Assembly: GCA_018304635.1 (NCBI GenBank)
Contig: JAGVVW010000003.1
Location: 1 to 49,962 of the forward strand
Origin: Candidatus Aenigmatarchaeota archaeon
GTDB taxonomy: Archaea; Aenigmatarchaeota; Aenigmatarchaeia; GW2011-AR5; JACRMX01
Direction: 5' to 3'
DNA length: 49,962 nucleotides
The notes below the pieces were generated by a model. The model ran no database searches. It saw nothing but the letters and a program-made list of their open reading frames with translations, and was not told where the DNA came from. Positions 23,429 to 32,316 of the stretch are shown in pieces (the first letter of the stretch is position 1; every line of letters begins with the position of its first letter). Position numbers and translations under genes: made by a program.

Positions 23429-24652
23429 ATGGAGCTCACAGAAAAACTCGAGAAATTAATGGAATACCCCATATGCGATCACTGTCTCGGTCGCCAGTTT
23501 GGTCAGCTGCTTCATGGCTATACAAATAAAGAAAGGGGGAAAATACTAAGAGCAGTAGCTGCAATGATTCTGGATACAGGTGAAAAGGAATTGAAAATGT
23601 ATAATTTTCCTGATTTCAAATTCCACCACCAGGAACTAAGCCAAAACACAGAAAAATCAGACACGCAAGAAAAATGCAGTGTATGTGATGACATATTTGA
23701 TAATCTCAGCATTTGGATAGATAAAATTAAAAAAATTGATCTTGAATACAAAACATTCCTGATCGGCACAAAACTTTCTTTTGATCTGATTCGAAAAGAA
23801 GAAAATACATGGGATCGTGTTGGAATTGACTGGTGTGAACCACTCAAGGCAGAAATAAACCGTGAGGTAGGAAAGCTGGTTGAGAAAACAACAGGCAAGA
23901 AATTCGAACTCAAAAATCCCGATATTAATTTCATTCTTGATATGAAAAATAACAAGCTGGAAGTTATAATAAATCCGCTTTTCATTTACGGCGAATATCA
24001 GAAACTGAAGCGTGGAATTCCCCAGACAAAATGGCCTGAAAACAGGGATGGGATTAAGCTCTATAAAACCAGTGTTGAAGAAATTATTGCAAAGCCTATA
24101 ATGAAATTTACAAAAGGAAAAGGCCATAAATTCCACGGTCTCGGCAGAGAAGATATTGATGCCCGGTGCTTTGGATGGCGGCCTTTTGTTCTTGAAATCC
24201 TTGAGCCGAAAAAAAGACTCATTAATTTAAAAAACGTCAAAATCCCAAAATCTGTACATGTAAGAAATATGAGGTTCAGTGATACAAATGAAGTTACCCG
24301 GATAAAAGAAAAGCGTTCAGAAAAAACATATGAAGCTGAAGTTATACTTGACAAGCCAATTGAAAAAAAGGATCTGGAAAAGCTTAAGCTTCTAATCGGT
24401 GAAATTTATCAGCGCACACCAAATCGGGTGCTTCATCGACGCGGTGATCTGAAAAGAAAGAGAAAACTCATTTCCCTGAAAACCATATTTATCAACAGCA
24501 AAAAATTCAGGTTTATTGTGCGCGGCGAAGCCGGGCTTTATATCAAGGAACTGATAAATGGCGATAATGGAAGAACAAGGCCGAGTGTTTCGGAAATCTT
24601 AAACAGGAAAGCAATATGTAAAAATCTGGATGTCGTCGGGATACATGTGTAA
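23429..24652 (+). CDS. pus10: tRNA pseudouridine synthase Pus10
   Basis: 407 residues, archaeal Pus10, which makes pseudouridine 54 and 55 in tRNA. The N-terminal zinc site is Cys16, Cys19, Cys83 and Cys86. A THUMP-like domain follows (about 100-215). The catalytic block is HGLGREDIDARCFGWRPF (about residues 236-253), with the nucleophilic Asp at 242 or 244. The C-terminal KFRFIVRGEAGLYIKELINGD matches the family. The TATA-like TTTAAA at 23400 and the GGG before the ATG support this start. Confidence 0.92.
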   Translation: MELTEKLEKLMEYPICDHCLGRQFGQLLHGYTNKERGKILRAVAAMILDTGEKELKMYNFPDFKFHHQELSQNTEKSDTQEKCSVCDDIFDNLSIWIDKIKKIDLEYKTFLIGTKLSFDLIRKEENTWDRVGIDWCEPLKAEINREVGKLVEKTTGKKFELKNPDINFILDMKNNKLEVIINPLFIYGEYQKLKRGIPQTKWPENRDGIKLYKTSVEEIIAKPIMKFTKGKGHKFHGLGREDIDARCFGWRPFVLEILEPKKRLINLKNVKIPKSVHVRNMRFSDTNEVTRIKEKRSEKTYEAEVILDKPIEKKDLEKLKLLIGEIYQRTPNRVLHRRGDLKRKRKLISLKTIFINSKKFRFIVRGEAGLYIKELINGDNGRTRPSVSEILNRKAICKNLDVVGIHV

Positions 24653-24692
24653 AAAAATGTTTTGAAATCTTTATTAATAATATACTTAACTA

Positions 24693-24915
24693 ATGAAAAA
24701 GAGGATAACACCCGTAATCGCAATAATACTGCTTCTTGTGATTACAGGAATTTTCCAAAACAGGTGTTGTTTCAAATGAAGATGGCTCATTGATAGGTCG
24801 TGATAGAACATTGGGATCATATAGATTCAAGGGAATTATAGATGAAGTTGCTATATATAATCGGGATCTGCAATCAGATGAAATAACAAATCACTATAAT
24901 ATAAATAAATGTTAA
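24693..24915 (+). pseudogene. remnant of a pilin-anchored LamG-domain surface protein
   Basis: Starts with MKKRITPVIAIILLLVITG, the same prepilin-like signal as two other proteins here, then breaks off. The next in-frame sense, shifted by one, reads EDGSLIGRDRTLGS and FKGIIDEVAIYNRDLQSDEI, the unmistakable C-terminal end of a LamG/concanavalin-like lectin domain, to TAA 24913-24915. The middle of the gene has been deleted, with a frameshift at the joint near 24750-24770. Confidence 0.7.
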
Positions 24916-24949
24916 TTTTATGATGAGATAATTATAAATATTGAAGCTG

Positions 24950-25207
24950 TCACTTCTCTTCCTTTCTCAGCCCGTAAACAAATAATTTTATCAGTACAAA
25001 CCCAATAATGGTGCCGAACAAAGTGAAAATATAATACGGTGCACGCGAAGTAAAGATAAATTTCAGATGAATCGGCCACGTATAGAAACTCTGATGTATG
25101 TCAAAAAAGAACACTATAAAAAATGATAAAACAAGGGAGATAAAAATAAAAATAACATCTGCTGCAAGCTCGTCTTTCGTAATACGAGACTTTCTCATAT
25201 GTTTCAT
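24950..25207 (-). CDS. small membrane protein, 85 aa
   Basis: Two clear membrane helices (about residues 16-36 and 55-77) separated by an extracellular-looking loop with HQSFYTWPIHLKFIFTSRA. The N-terminus is basic (MKHMRKSRITKDE). Start could be Met1 or Met4. No family recognised. A 51-aa gene starts upstream on the same strand, 45 bases away. Confidence 0.6.
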   Translation of the reverse strand: MKHMRKSRITKDELAADVIFIFISLVLSFFIVFFFDIHQSFYTWPIHLKFIFTSRAPYYIFTLFGTIIGFVLIKLFVYGLRKEEK

Positions 25208-25251
25208 ATTTTCAATTTAATTTTGCTGAATATAAAACTTTTGCAAAAGGG

Positions 25252-25407
25252 CTACTTTGAGGAAAGCTTTTTCTCTTTTACATATTTCCACAAAAGTTTT
25301 GTCATCTGACTTGGTGGAATTGGCTTACTCCCGAAAACCTGTTCCACTGTTTCTTTTCTTCCTGCAAAATTTATTGTATAACCGCCAAAAGCTGGTTTAC
25401 CTGCCAT
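25252..25407 (-). CDS. small protein, 51 aa, SWIB/MDM2-like half domain
   Basis: GGAGGTG lies just before ATG 25407, one of the best ribosome-binding sites in the window. The protein reads MAGKPAFGGYTINFAGRKE, then EQVFGSKPIPPSQMTKLLW and YVKEKKL. The latter part recalls the helix-turn-helix end of SWIB/MDM2 domains. The family call is tentative, but the gene itself is well supported by its start signal and composition. Confidence 0.55.
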   Translation of the reverse strand: MAGKPAFGGYTINFAGRKETVEQVFGSKPIPPSQMTKLLWKYVKEKKLSSK

Positions 25408-25538
25408 ATATACACCTCCATATGATATTTAGCATAATTATTAGTTGATATTGCCTATTTAAAGAAGAGGTGTTTTTTGGTTGCTTTTAAATATATTAAA
25501 GTTTTAAATTACATATCACATCAATATTTGTGGTTTAT

Positions 25539-25790
25539 ATGGAACGAAAAACAATAATACTTTTTTCAGTAATAGGCGCCTTGATAGGTTACATCAGCGC
25601 TTTGATAAATAATCCGCCTATTTCTGCATTGTTAGCAATTATAATAGTTGTAGTTTTATATATAGGTATAAAAAGTATCATGAAAATAAAACAAGATTGG
25701 AAATGGTGGATTGGAAACGGAATATTCACATATTTCGTGGTATGGTTCGTTGTCTGGACTATATTTTATAACTTGCGTCTTTTCGGGTGA
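25539..25790 (+). CDS. small membrane protein, EMC6-like
   Basis: About 83 residues with three membrane helices. The final part, WWIGNGIFTYFVVWFVVWTI, with its Asn-Gly before a Trp-rich helix, resembles the archaeal EMC6-like family, homologues of a subunit of the eukaryotic ER membrane insertase. The ATG at 25539 is preferred over the GTG at 25530. It ends four bases before the aspS start, so both are probably one operon. Confidence 0.5.
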   Translation: MERKTIILFSVIGALIGYISALINNPPISALLAIIIVVVLYIGIKSIMKIKQDWKWWIGNGIFTYFVVWFVVWTIFYNLRLFG

Positions 25791-25794
25791 TTGA

Positions 25795-27087
25795 ATGCTG
25801 AAAAGCCACAGCACTAATGAAATAAAGCCCGGTGAAAACACCAAGCTGGCTGGCTGGGTTGAAGATGTGCGCGATTTAGGGAAGATCGCATTCATAATAT
25901 TGCGAGATTCATACGGTAGCAGTCAGATCCTGCTGAAAAAAGACAATAAACTTATTGAAAAAGCCCGCGAGCTTCGAAGGGGTTTTGTTATAACTGTTTC
26001 TGGCATTGCGGTGGAAAACAAACAAGCACCTAATGGCATTGAAATAATGCCTGATAAAATTGAAATATTATCACGTGCGGAACCTTTGCCAATTGATGCT
26101 TCACCAAAAGTCAAAACAAGCCTTGACAAAAGACTGGATTTTCGGCCAGTTGATTTAAGAACGCCAAAAAATGCGGCAATATTTAAAATTCAATCTGAGT
26201 TGTTGCGTGGATTTCAGAAGTATCTTGATAAAAACAATTTTGTTCAGGTATTTACTCCATCTATAATGGGTGTTGCTTCTGAAAGCGGTTCAGATGTTTT
26301 TCCAATTGTTTACTATGACAAGGAAGCATTTTTGCGACAGGACCCACAACTACACAGGCAACTAACAATTCTTGGTGGATTTGAAAAAATATATGATATT
26401 GGCCCTTCATGGCGTGCTGAACCATCACATACAGTACGACATCTTTGTGAGCATAGAGTTTGTGCAGCTGAAATAGCTTTTATTGAAGATGAAACAGACA
26501 TTATAAAATTAGAGGAGCAAATGGTAATTTCAATGATGAAACATATAAACAAAGAATGCAAAAAAGAACTGGATATTTTCAATATTAAGATCAATATTCC
26601 TGATAAGTTTCCTGTTCTGGAATTCCCGAAAATTTATGATATTCTGAAAAAAATGGGCAAGCCTGTACAATTCGGTGAAGAATGCGACACAGAAGCTGAA
26701 AAGCTTTTGACTGAATATACGAAAAAGAAATATAATAGTGACTTTTTTTTCATAAACAGGTTTCCTTTTGGTGTCAAGCCATTCTATGTTATGCGATTTG
26801 ACAATGATCCGATATGGGCACGAAGCACTGACCTGATATACAAAGGAACTGAAATGAGTTCAGGCGGCCAGAGGGAGCACAGGCATGACAAGCTTATCGC
26901 ACAGGCAAAAGAAAAAAACATGAGCCAATCAAGCGTGGAGTGGTTCACTAAATTCTTCAGATACGGAGCACCGCCTCATGGAGGATTTGCAATTGGTATC
27001 GAGCGGTTGACAATGAAAATACTCGAACTGGAAAATATCAGGGAAGCAGTATTGTTCCCGAGGGATGTGGAAAGAATTGTGCCGTAA
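25795..27087 (+). CDS. aspS: aspartyl-tRNA synthetase, archaeal type
   Basis: 430 residues, class II. An N-terminal OB fold (AGWVEDVRDLGKIAFIILRD) binds the anticodon. Motif 2 is PSWRAEPSHTVRHLCEH, the class signature SSGGQREHRHD follows, and motif 3 is GGFAIGIERLTM. Against the discriminating Thermococcus enzyme, the residue equivalent to Trp26 is Glu and that equivalent to Lys85 is Pro (in KQAPNGIEI). The Pro favours a non-discriminating enzyme that also charges tRNA-Asn, which would need an amidotransferase. Confidence 0.92.
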   Translation: MLKSHSTNEIKPGENTKLAGWVEDVRDLGKIAFIILRDSYGSSQILLKKDNKLIEKARELRRGFVITVSGIAVENKQAPNGIEIMPDKIEILSRAEPLPIDASPKVKTSLDKRLDFRPVDLRTPKNAAIFKIQSELLRGFQKYLDKNNFVQVFTPSIMGVASESGSDVFPIVYYDKEAFLRQDPQLHRQLTILGGFEKIYDIGPSWRAEPSHTVRHLCEHRVCAAEIAFIEDETDIIKLEEQMVISMMKHINKECKKELDIFNIKINIPDKFPVLEFPKIYDILKKMGKPVQFGEECDTEAEKLLTEYTKKKYNSDFFFINRFPFGVKPFYVMRFDNDPIWARSTDLIYKGTEMSSGGQREHRHDKLIAQAKEKNMSQSSVEWFTKFFRYGAPPHGGFAIGIERLTMKILELENIREAVLFPRDVERIVP

Positions 27088-27197
27088 AGCCCTTTTCTTT
27101 TTTAGAAGGTGTCGGAAAAAAGTTACATGATATTTTGCTGTTGGCGAGCCTCCTGAATTTACAAATTGTATAAAAAAGCAGGCAGGGTATCATCATT

Positions 27198-27222
27198 TTG
27201 GAAATTTCCGATAAATTTCCAA
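27198..27222. terminator. 10-bp-arm hairpin at the 3' end of argS
   Basis: TTGGAAATTT and AAATTTCCAA form a perfect 10-bp stem with a five-base loop, ending one base before the argS stop codon on the minus strand and following aspS at its 3' side. It belongs to the GGAAATTT hairpin group also seen at 23270-23305 and, with changes, at 37678-37720. It may act as a two-way terminator or be a repeat. Confidence 0.45.
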
Positions 27223-27223
27223 A

Positions 27224-28825
27224 TTACATTCTTTCCAGCTCTTCAATTCCGAGCATATTCATTCCACTTTTAAGAACATTGCATACAGCCTCTACCATTA
27301 ACAGCAATCCAGCCTCGTTTTCATCTTCGATTATTTGTTTTTTATGATAATAATTGTTCATCATTGATGCCAGCTCAAAAAGATAGTGAGTTATGTAATG
27401 CGGCCTAAAGCTTCTTCCTGCATTATCAACAACATCAGGGAACATTGAAAGCTGTTTTATAATTTCTTTTTCATCTTCACCCAATGCTTGTAATTTCGGA
27501 TTCTTTTTACTTTTTCTCAAAATCGACTGCAACCGGGCATAAGTATATTGAATGTAAGGACCTGTGTGGCCTTCAAGTTGCGTGGCCTCATCCAAATCAA
27601 AAACATTCACTTTGTTATTATCTGCTTTTAGCATTGTGTACTTCAATGCTCCCATAGAAATTTTCATCAGATCTTTTTTGTTTTTTGCATTCGGCCTTAA
27701 TTTCTTAACAAGCTCATTTTTCAGATCATCATAAGTAACAATGTTGCCTTCTCTGGATGACATTTTCCCGGTTTTCAAGGTTACAAGCTCATAAGGCACG
27801 TGAACATTTTTCTCTTTATATTCCGGTCTTATCATTCCTAAAACTTCAAATAATTGCTGAAAATAGAATTTCTGTTCTGAACCGACAATATGAATCAGCT
27901 TGTCAAATTTGAATTCCCTGAACTGAAGCTCGGCTAAGCCGATATCCTTTGTAGAGTAAAGCGGAGCTTCATCACTTCTCAAAAGAATAAAAACCCCGAG
28001 ATTTTTGTCTTTCATATCAACTATTATAGCGCCCTCACTTTCTTTTGCAATGTGATTTTTCAGAAGTTTCTTCACATTTTTTATGCCGCTGCCATAAACT
28101 TCACTTTCAAAATAAAGCCTGTCAAATTTTAAACCAAATTCTTTATAAATTCTGTCATAATATTCCAGACTCCATTTCCTGGTTTTTTTCCATTCATTCA
28201 TTACATTTTTATCCTGATCATACATTGATTTTGTTATATTCCTTATTTCATTTTCCAGCTTTTCGTTTCCTTTAATGAAATTATTCGTTTTAGCATAAAC
28301 TTTTCCAAGCCATTCACCTTTTCCGGTTTTTGGCTCTTTCAAACCTAGGTGCTTATATCCCCACATAACCTTTGCAACATGCGGCCCTATATCACCCTGA
28401 TAATTTGCTCTTATCACTTTATTACCTAAAAATTCCTGAATTCTGCAGACAGCATTGCCAATGCATGCATTTCGCACATGACCAATATGCATTTCCTTAT
28501 GCGTATTAGCATGAAAGAATTCGATCATGTAAATCTTATCCTGTTTCTGCGCGCCATAATTTTTGCTGCATTCTGACAAAACCATTTTTGAGAATTCAGG
28601 AGAATTTATGTAAAAATTAATATAGCGGCCGACTGTGTTAATTTCTTTTATAAAGTTGAATTTTGCTTTGCGCATCTTTTCAACAAGCGTGTTGAATTTT
28701 TCTTCATCAAGTTCAAAACACGGCAGGCATAGATCAGCATCTATGTTTTTTGGCGGCTTGATAAGTCTATTGCTGTATTCACCAGCTACTACTTCGCATT
28801 CTCTTACGAATTTATTCCATGGCAT
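27224..28825 (-). CDS. argS: arginyl-tRNA synthetase
   Basis: 533 residues, class I. The HIGH motif is MHIGHVRNA (about residue 113), KMSSREGN replaces KMSKS (about residue 352), and the ArgRS-specific EGHTGPYIQYTYAR lies near residue 433, followed by the DALR anticodon-binding helices. The N-terminal Add1 domain appears shortened, making the protein some 20-40 residues smaller than usual. Convergent with aspS, the two synthetases share a short intergenic hairpin region. Confidence 0.93.
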   Translation of the reverse strand: MPWNKFVRECEVVAGEYSNRLIKPPKNIDADLCLPCFELDEEKFNTLVEKMRKAKFNFIKEINTVGRYINFYINSPEFSKMVLSECSKNYGAQKQDKIYMIEFFHANTHKEMHIGHVRNACIGNAVCRIQEFLGNKVIRANYQGDIGPHVAKVMWGYKHLGLKEPKTGKGEWLGKVYAKTNNFIKGNEKLENEIRNITKSMYDQDKNVMNEWKKTRKWSLEYYDRIYKEFGLKFDRLYFESEVYGSGIKNVKKLLKNHIAKESEGAIIVDMKDKNLGVFILLRSDEAPLYSTKDIGLAELQFREFKFDKLIHIVGSEQKFYFQQLFEVLGMIRPEYKEKNVHVPYELVTLKTGKMSSREGNIVTYDDLKNELVKKLRPNAKNKKDLMKISMGALKYTMLKADNNKVNVFDLDEATQLEGHTGPYIQYTYARLQSILRKSKKNPKLQALGEDEKEIIKQLSMFPDVVDNAGRSFRPHYITHYLFELASMMNNYYHKKQIIEDENEAGLLLMVEAVCNVLKSGMNMLGIEELERM

Positions 28826-28887
28826 GGTATTGTCTTGTTTCCAAACCTTTTTATACTTGATTATATCAATATAATCATGGTGGTACT

Positions 28888-29112
28888 ATGATAGAATTTA
28901 AATCAAAAGTCAGGACATGGGGAAGATCTTTGGGTATAGTTATACCCAGAGAGGGTATAATTAAAGAAAAAATACAGCCGAATGATATAGTTGAAATTAT
29001 AGTCAAAAAAAATATGAATTCTATAGAAAAAACATTCGGCACATTGAAATTTTCTAAATCTACTACTGAGATATTGAAGGAAGTTGACGAGGAGTTATGG
29101 AATGAAGACTAA
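28888..29112 (+). CDS. vapB: AbrB-type antitoxin (VapB)
   Basis: 74 residues. The AbrB domain spans residues 1-45 (KVRTWGRSLGIVIPREG); the C-terminal 25 residues are the toxin-binding tail (LKEVDEELWNED). GGTGGT precedes the ATG. It overlaps the toxin gene start by 11 bases, standard for VapBC operons. It should repress its own promoter in the AT-rich region 28850-28880. Confidence 0.85.
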   Translation: MIEFKSKVRTWGRSLGIVIPREGIIKEKIQPNDIVEIIVKKNMNSIEKTFGTLKFSKSTTEILKEVDEELWNED

Positions 29113-29467
29113 TGTAATTTTTTTTGACACGTATGCGTTTTTCGAGATCATTCGCGGTAATCCTTCTTATGAAAAATATAAACACATGACGATTTTAACT
29201 ACAGTTTTTAATCTGGTTGAATTGAATTATGGACTAAAAAGGCAAAAAGGCAGACAAATAGCTGACAGATATCTGGATTTGTATGAATCTCACACAGTTC
29301 CGATTACTTCTGGTGACATCAAACAGGCTACCGAATTAAAACTCAGAAAAAAAGTTATGTCATTTGCTGATGTCATAGGTTATGTCATGGCCAGAAAATA
29401 TGGTGTTAAGTTCCTGACAGGTGACGAAGATTTCAGAGGCATGAAAAATGTAGAATTTGTAAAATAA
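29102..29467 (+). CDS. vapC: PIN-domain toxin (VapC)
   Basis: About 121 residues from ATG 29102 inside the vapB tail; a start at 29084 is less likely. The acidic PIN residues are visible: FFDTYAFFE near the N-terminus, NLVELNYG in the middle, and SFADVIGYVMA and FLTGDEDF in the C-terminal half. VapC toxins are Mg-dependent ribonucleases, often cutting tRNA or rRNA. All catalytic acids are present, so it should be active. Confidence 0.85.
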   Translation: MKTNVIFFDTYAFFEIIRGNPSYEKYKHMTILTTVFNLVELNYGLKRQKGRQIADRYLDLYESHTVPITSGDIKQATELKLRKKVMSFADVIGYVMARKYGVKFLTGDEDFRGMKNVEFVK

Positions 29468-29526
29468 TTTGTGTTTTTGCGGGTTTATTATAGATATTAA
29501 AATGTTTTTGTATGATATTTTAAAGT

Positions 29527-29808
29527 ATGGTATATGTTTATGCACTGACAGCAACAACAGAAGAAGTTCCCCAACACCTTAGGTGTTATGATCAACACCG
29601 GGTGGCATTGGGAGATCTTAGGATTTATCCAAGGTATTGCTGGATGCCAAGGGCGTGCCCGCTAACGGTTTGCTTTCAGACAGATCGTGAATTGTCTGAT
29701 GAAGATTTGGAACGAATAGAAAGAACTTACAGAGAACATGGTTTTACTTTAACATTCGACGAGACAATGACGAAAATGAGGCAAAAGCAAGAAAATGTTC
29801 ATTTATAA
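29527..29808 (+). CDS. hypothetical protein, 93 aa
   Basis: A soluble protein with an N-terminal strand (MVYVYALTATTEEVP), a Cys- and Arg-rich middle (RIYPRYCWMPRACPL) and a C-terminal amphipathic helix (LSDEDLERIERTYREHGFTL). An upstream TATTTTAAAG is TATA-like and close to the ATG, suggesting a leaderless mRNA. No family recognised. Base composition is a little richer in G and C than its surroundings. Confidence 0.5.
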   Translation: MVYVYALTATTEEVPQHLRCYDQHRVALGDLRIYPRYCWMPRACPLTVCFQTDRELSDEDLERIERTYREHGFTLTFDETMTKMRQKQENVHL

Positions 29809-29846
29809 TGAAAGACCGGTTCTGGCTACAAAGACAAGTTTCATAA

Positions 29847-30326
29847 TCATATCATTCTTCCAATCATAAACACACTTTTCTCCTGACCTTCCAAAATTTC
29901 AACATGCTCAATTTTAAAGCCGGCGAGTTTATCACGAATTTGCTTTACTGTTTCAATTTCAGAAAATCGGACAAACTGCAGTACTAAAATCAATCCATTA
30001 TCTTTCATTACGATTTTGAGATCAGTTCCTTTGATTACATGCAAGACATCAAAACAGGTAATAATATCAAAAACAGGCCTGAATGGCAGAAAATCGCCAT
30101 GCGCCCTGATTATATCAGGATTTTTATTTTGCTTTAACATTTCAGAACTGATATCAATGCCAATGATTTTTAATTCTGGTTTTGTTATACGGACAAAATC
30201 CTGAAAGTATCCATTGCCAGTTCCAACATCCAATACAAAACCGCGAGATGGAATGTAAGCTTCTATCTGCAAATATTTTTCATACTGTACAGGCTTCCAT
30301 GAATCATAGATATGGTCAAATAACAT
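29847..30326 (-). CDS. class I SAM-dependent methyltransferase, small
   Basis: 159 residues. Motif I is VLDVGTGNGYFQDF (about residues 32-45), the acidic residue after strand 2 lies in IIGIDISSEML, and motif IV is FDIITCFDVLHVIKG. The C-terminal strands are short, so the protein is close to the minimum for the fold. Substrate unknown. It resembles UbiE/COQ5-like small methylases of archaea. Confidence 0.8.
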   Translation of the reverse strand: MLFDHIYDSWKPVQYEKYLQIEAYIPSRGFVLDVGTGNGYFQDFVRITKPELKIIGIDISSEMLKQNKNPDIIRAHGDFLPFRPVFDIITCFDVLHVIKGTDLKIVMKDNGLILVLQFVRFSEIETVKQIRDKLAGFKIEHVEILEGQEKSVFMIGRMI

Positions 30327-30381
30327 ATAATAATTATATCTAAAAAATATAAGAATCTAAAAATCAGAAAATGAAATTTAT

Positions 30382-30645
30382 TTACTTCTTTTTCTCAACT
30401 TCCAGTTCTATACCGCCTGTCCAGCTTGCAACACAATTATATAGAATTGCAATTACAGCACCTGACAAAAAACCGAATATTGCATAGATCAAAGGCAATG
30501 CTATTATCGATGCCATGCCGAATCCAGCACCAAATAATGTTTTTTCAAATACAGGCCCGGCAATTCCGCCAAATGTAGCTATAAGCAGACCAAATATGAA
30601 ACCTATTATAGCGTACAGTATGCAGGATAATTTTGCCATGGACAT
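30382..30645 (-). CDS. conserved small membrane protein, 87 aa
   Basis: Two or three hydrophobic, Gly-rich segments (IIGFIFGLLIATFGG, FGMASIIALPLIYAIFGFL, GAVIAILYN) end in the sequence YNCVASWTGGIELEVEKKK. A C-terminal YNxVAxWxGGIExE motif is widespread in archaeal membrane proteins of unknown function. Start may be Met1 or Met3. Its promoter would lie between it and the divergent map gene. Confidence 0.6.
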   Translation of the reverse strand: MSMAKLSCILYAIIGFIFGLLIATFGGIAGPVFEKTLFGAGFGMASIIALPLIYAIFGFLSGAVIAILYNCVASWTGGIELEVEKKK

Positions 30646-30775
30646 GACTCCAATTTTACTAATGACTTTTTTTTCTGCTATATCTCATCACCTGTCAATA
30701 TTTTTATGATATTAATTGTAGCATGATGTATATAAGATTTTCATGCTTTTTAAATTCTACTCCATAGTAATTTTC

Positions 30776-31687
30776 ATGGTTGATGAAAAATATCTGAAAG
30801 CTGGGAAGATCGCTGCTGAAGTCCGCGAAGAAAGCAAAAAGCTTATTGAACCTGGTGCACGGCTGTTGGATATTGCTGAAGCAATTGAAAAACTGATAAA
30901 TAACAAAGGTGCTGACATGGCTTTTCCTGTTAATCTCTCTATAAATGAAATTGCTGCACATTATACACCATTAAAAAATGATACAGTCTTTTTGAAAGAA
31001 ACTGATATAATAAAAGTTGACATTGGCGTTCATATAGACGGCTATATCGGTGATACAGCTTATTCCATATCGCTGGACAAATCCAAAGAAGATCTGGTAA
31101 AAGCCAGTGAACTTGCATTGGAAAATGCTATAAAACTTTGCAAACCAGAAACAAAAGTTTCTGAAATAGGCCATGTTATCAGAGATACAATTGAATCCAG
31201 GGGCTTTAATCCAATAACTAACTTAACAGGTCATGGACTTGAAAGATTTGATTTACATGCAAAGCCCAGTATACCTAATATCCCGGTTGGCACAGAAATC
31301 CTGAAACAGGATCAGGTTATTGCAATTGAACCGTTTGCAACTGATGGCAAAGGCTTTGTAAAAGATTCCGGCAGTATAATGATTTACACTTTAGTTGCTC
31401 CAGCACCTGTCAGAAGCGAAACAGCCCGTGAAGTAATTAAATTAGTTGCAGACAGGCAGCGACTGCCTTTTACTGAGCGCTGGTTTAATTTTACACCAAT
31501 CAAATTAAGACTTGGCCTGCATGAATTGCGGCAGCGCGGAGTGCTTTATGACTATCCTATGCTGAGAGAGGAATCCGGGAAATTTGTATCGCAGGCAGAA
31601 CATACTGTAATTGTTGGAGAAGAGCCGATTGTTACTACGGAATTTGTGAAGAAAATAGATGAAGAACAGAATGAAAAACATAAATAG
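30776..31687 (+). CDS. map: methionine aminopeptidase, type II
   Basis: About 303 residues from ATG 30776; the open frame begins earlier at 30743, but a TATA-like TTTTTAAATT sits at about 30747-30756, so the inner ATG fits. Metal ligands lie in VDIGVHIDGYIGDTAYS (two Asp), GHGLERFDLH (His), AIEPFATDG (Glu) and AEHTVIV (Glu). The inserted helical domain typical of type II enzymes covers about residues 195-265. It removes initiator Met from new proteins. Confidence 0.93.
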   Translation: MVDEKYLKAGKIAAEVREESKKLIEPGARLLDIAEAIEKLINNKGADMAFPVNLSINEIAAHYTPLKNDTVFLKETDIIKVDIGVHIDGYIGDTAYSISLDKSKEDLVKASELALENAIKLCKPETKVSEIGHVIRDTIESRGFNPITNLTGHGLERFDLHAKPSIPNIPVGTEILKQDQVIAIEPFATDGKGFVKDSGSIMIYTLVAPAPVRSETAREVIKLVADRQRLPFTERWFNFTPIKLRLGLHELRQRGVLYDYPMLREESGKFVSQAEHTVIVGEEPIVTTEFVKKIDEEQNEKHK

Positions 31688-31710
31688 ATTAGATTTGATT
31701 TGATCAAGTA

Positions 31711-31743
31711 AGCTGACTCGCTCCGCTCGTCAGCTAATTTTTT
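31711..31743 (+). terminator. stem-loop plus T-run after map
   Basis: AGCTGAC (31711-31717) pairs with GTCAGCT (31729-31735), followed by AATTTTTT. A second GC-rich hairpin CCGC-AGCC/GGC-GGCGG (31765-31787) and TTTTA follow. Together they look like tandem factor-independent terminators for map. Confidence 0.5.
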
Positions 31744-31812
31744 AACTGACTTTAATCAGAAACAGCCGCAGCCTAAAAAGGCGGCGGTTTTATACTTTAT
31801 TTACAGTTAATA

Positions 31813-32127
31813 AATGCTGATAGTGGAAATGCTAAAGTTATAATCTCTTCTCTTACGCTTTCAGAGATATTTTATATTTTTGCCAGATGGAAAAGTACTT
31901 CATCTGCAAAAGCTATGTTGAAATATTTGATAACATCTGATGTTGAAGTAATACCTGTTTCTCCGGAAATAGCAGAAAAATCAGGAGAATTTAAATTTTA
32001 TTATGGCAGTAGCATGTCATTGGCAGATGCTGTTATAGGAGCAACAGCATGGAAAGAACAGGCTGTAGTTGTCACAAGTGACAGGCATTTTCTACGTATC
32101 AAGGAAATTAAAGTAAGGTTTGTATAA
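31813..32127 (+). pseudogene. 5'-truncated vapC (PIN toxin) fragment
   Basis: The frame reads IISSLTLSEIFYIFARWKS, then VEVIPVSPEIAEKSGEF, MSLADAVIGATAW and VVVTSDRHFLRI, the middle and end of a VapC toxin with its central Glu and C-terminal Asps. The first 20-25 residues, including the essential N-terminal Asp, are missing and there is no start codon in place. The internal ATG at 31915 would give an inactive stub. No antitoxin precedes it. The fragment lies between two 15-bp direct repeats. Confidence 0.7.
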
Positions 32128-32316
32128 AATATTTTGAATGTAAAATATCAGAAAATGGCTTCGCCATAAATCCTAAAATATCCAGGCCATTTTAGACTGC
32201 AAATAGGGTGTGTTCTATACTTTATTTACAATAAAAAATCAAATACCCACGATATCCTTCAGTGTAAATCATGGGGTATGTTTTTGAAATCCCTCTAACT
32301 CCAAGACTGATAATCT

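Noticed and set aside
23657-24136. Long antisense frame inside pus10
   Set aside because: Phe/Ile/Asn-rich shadow of a conserved gene; no start signal or family.
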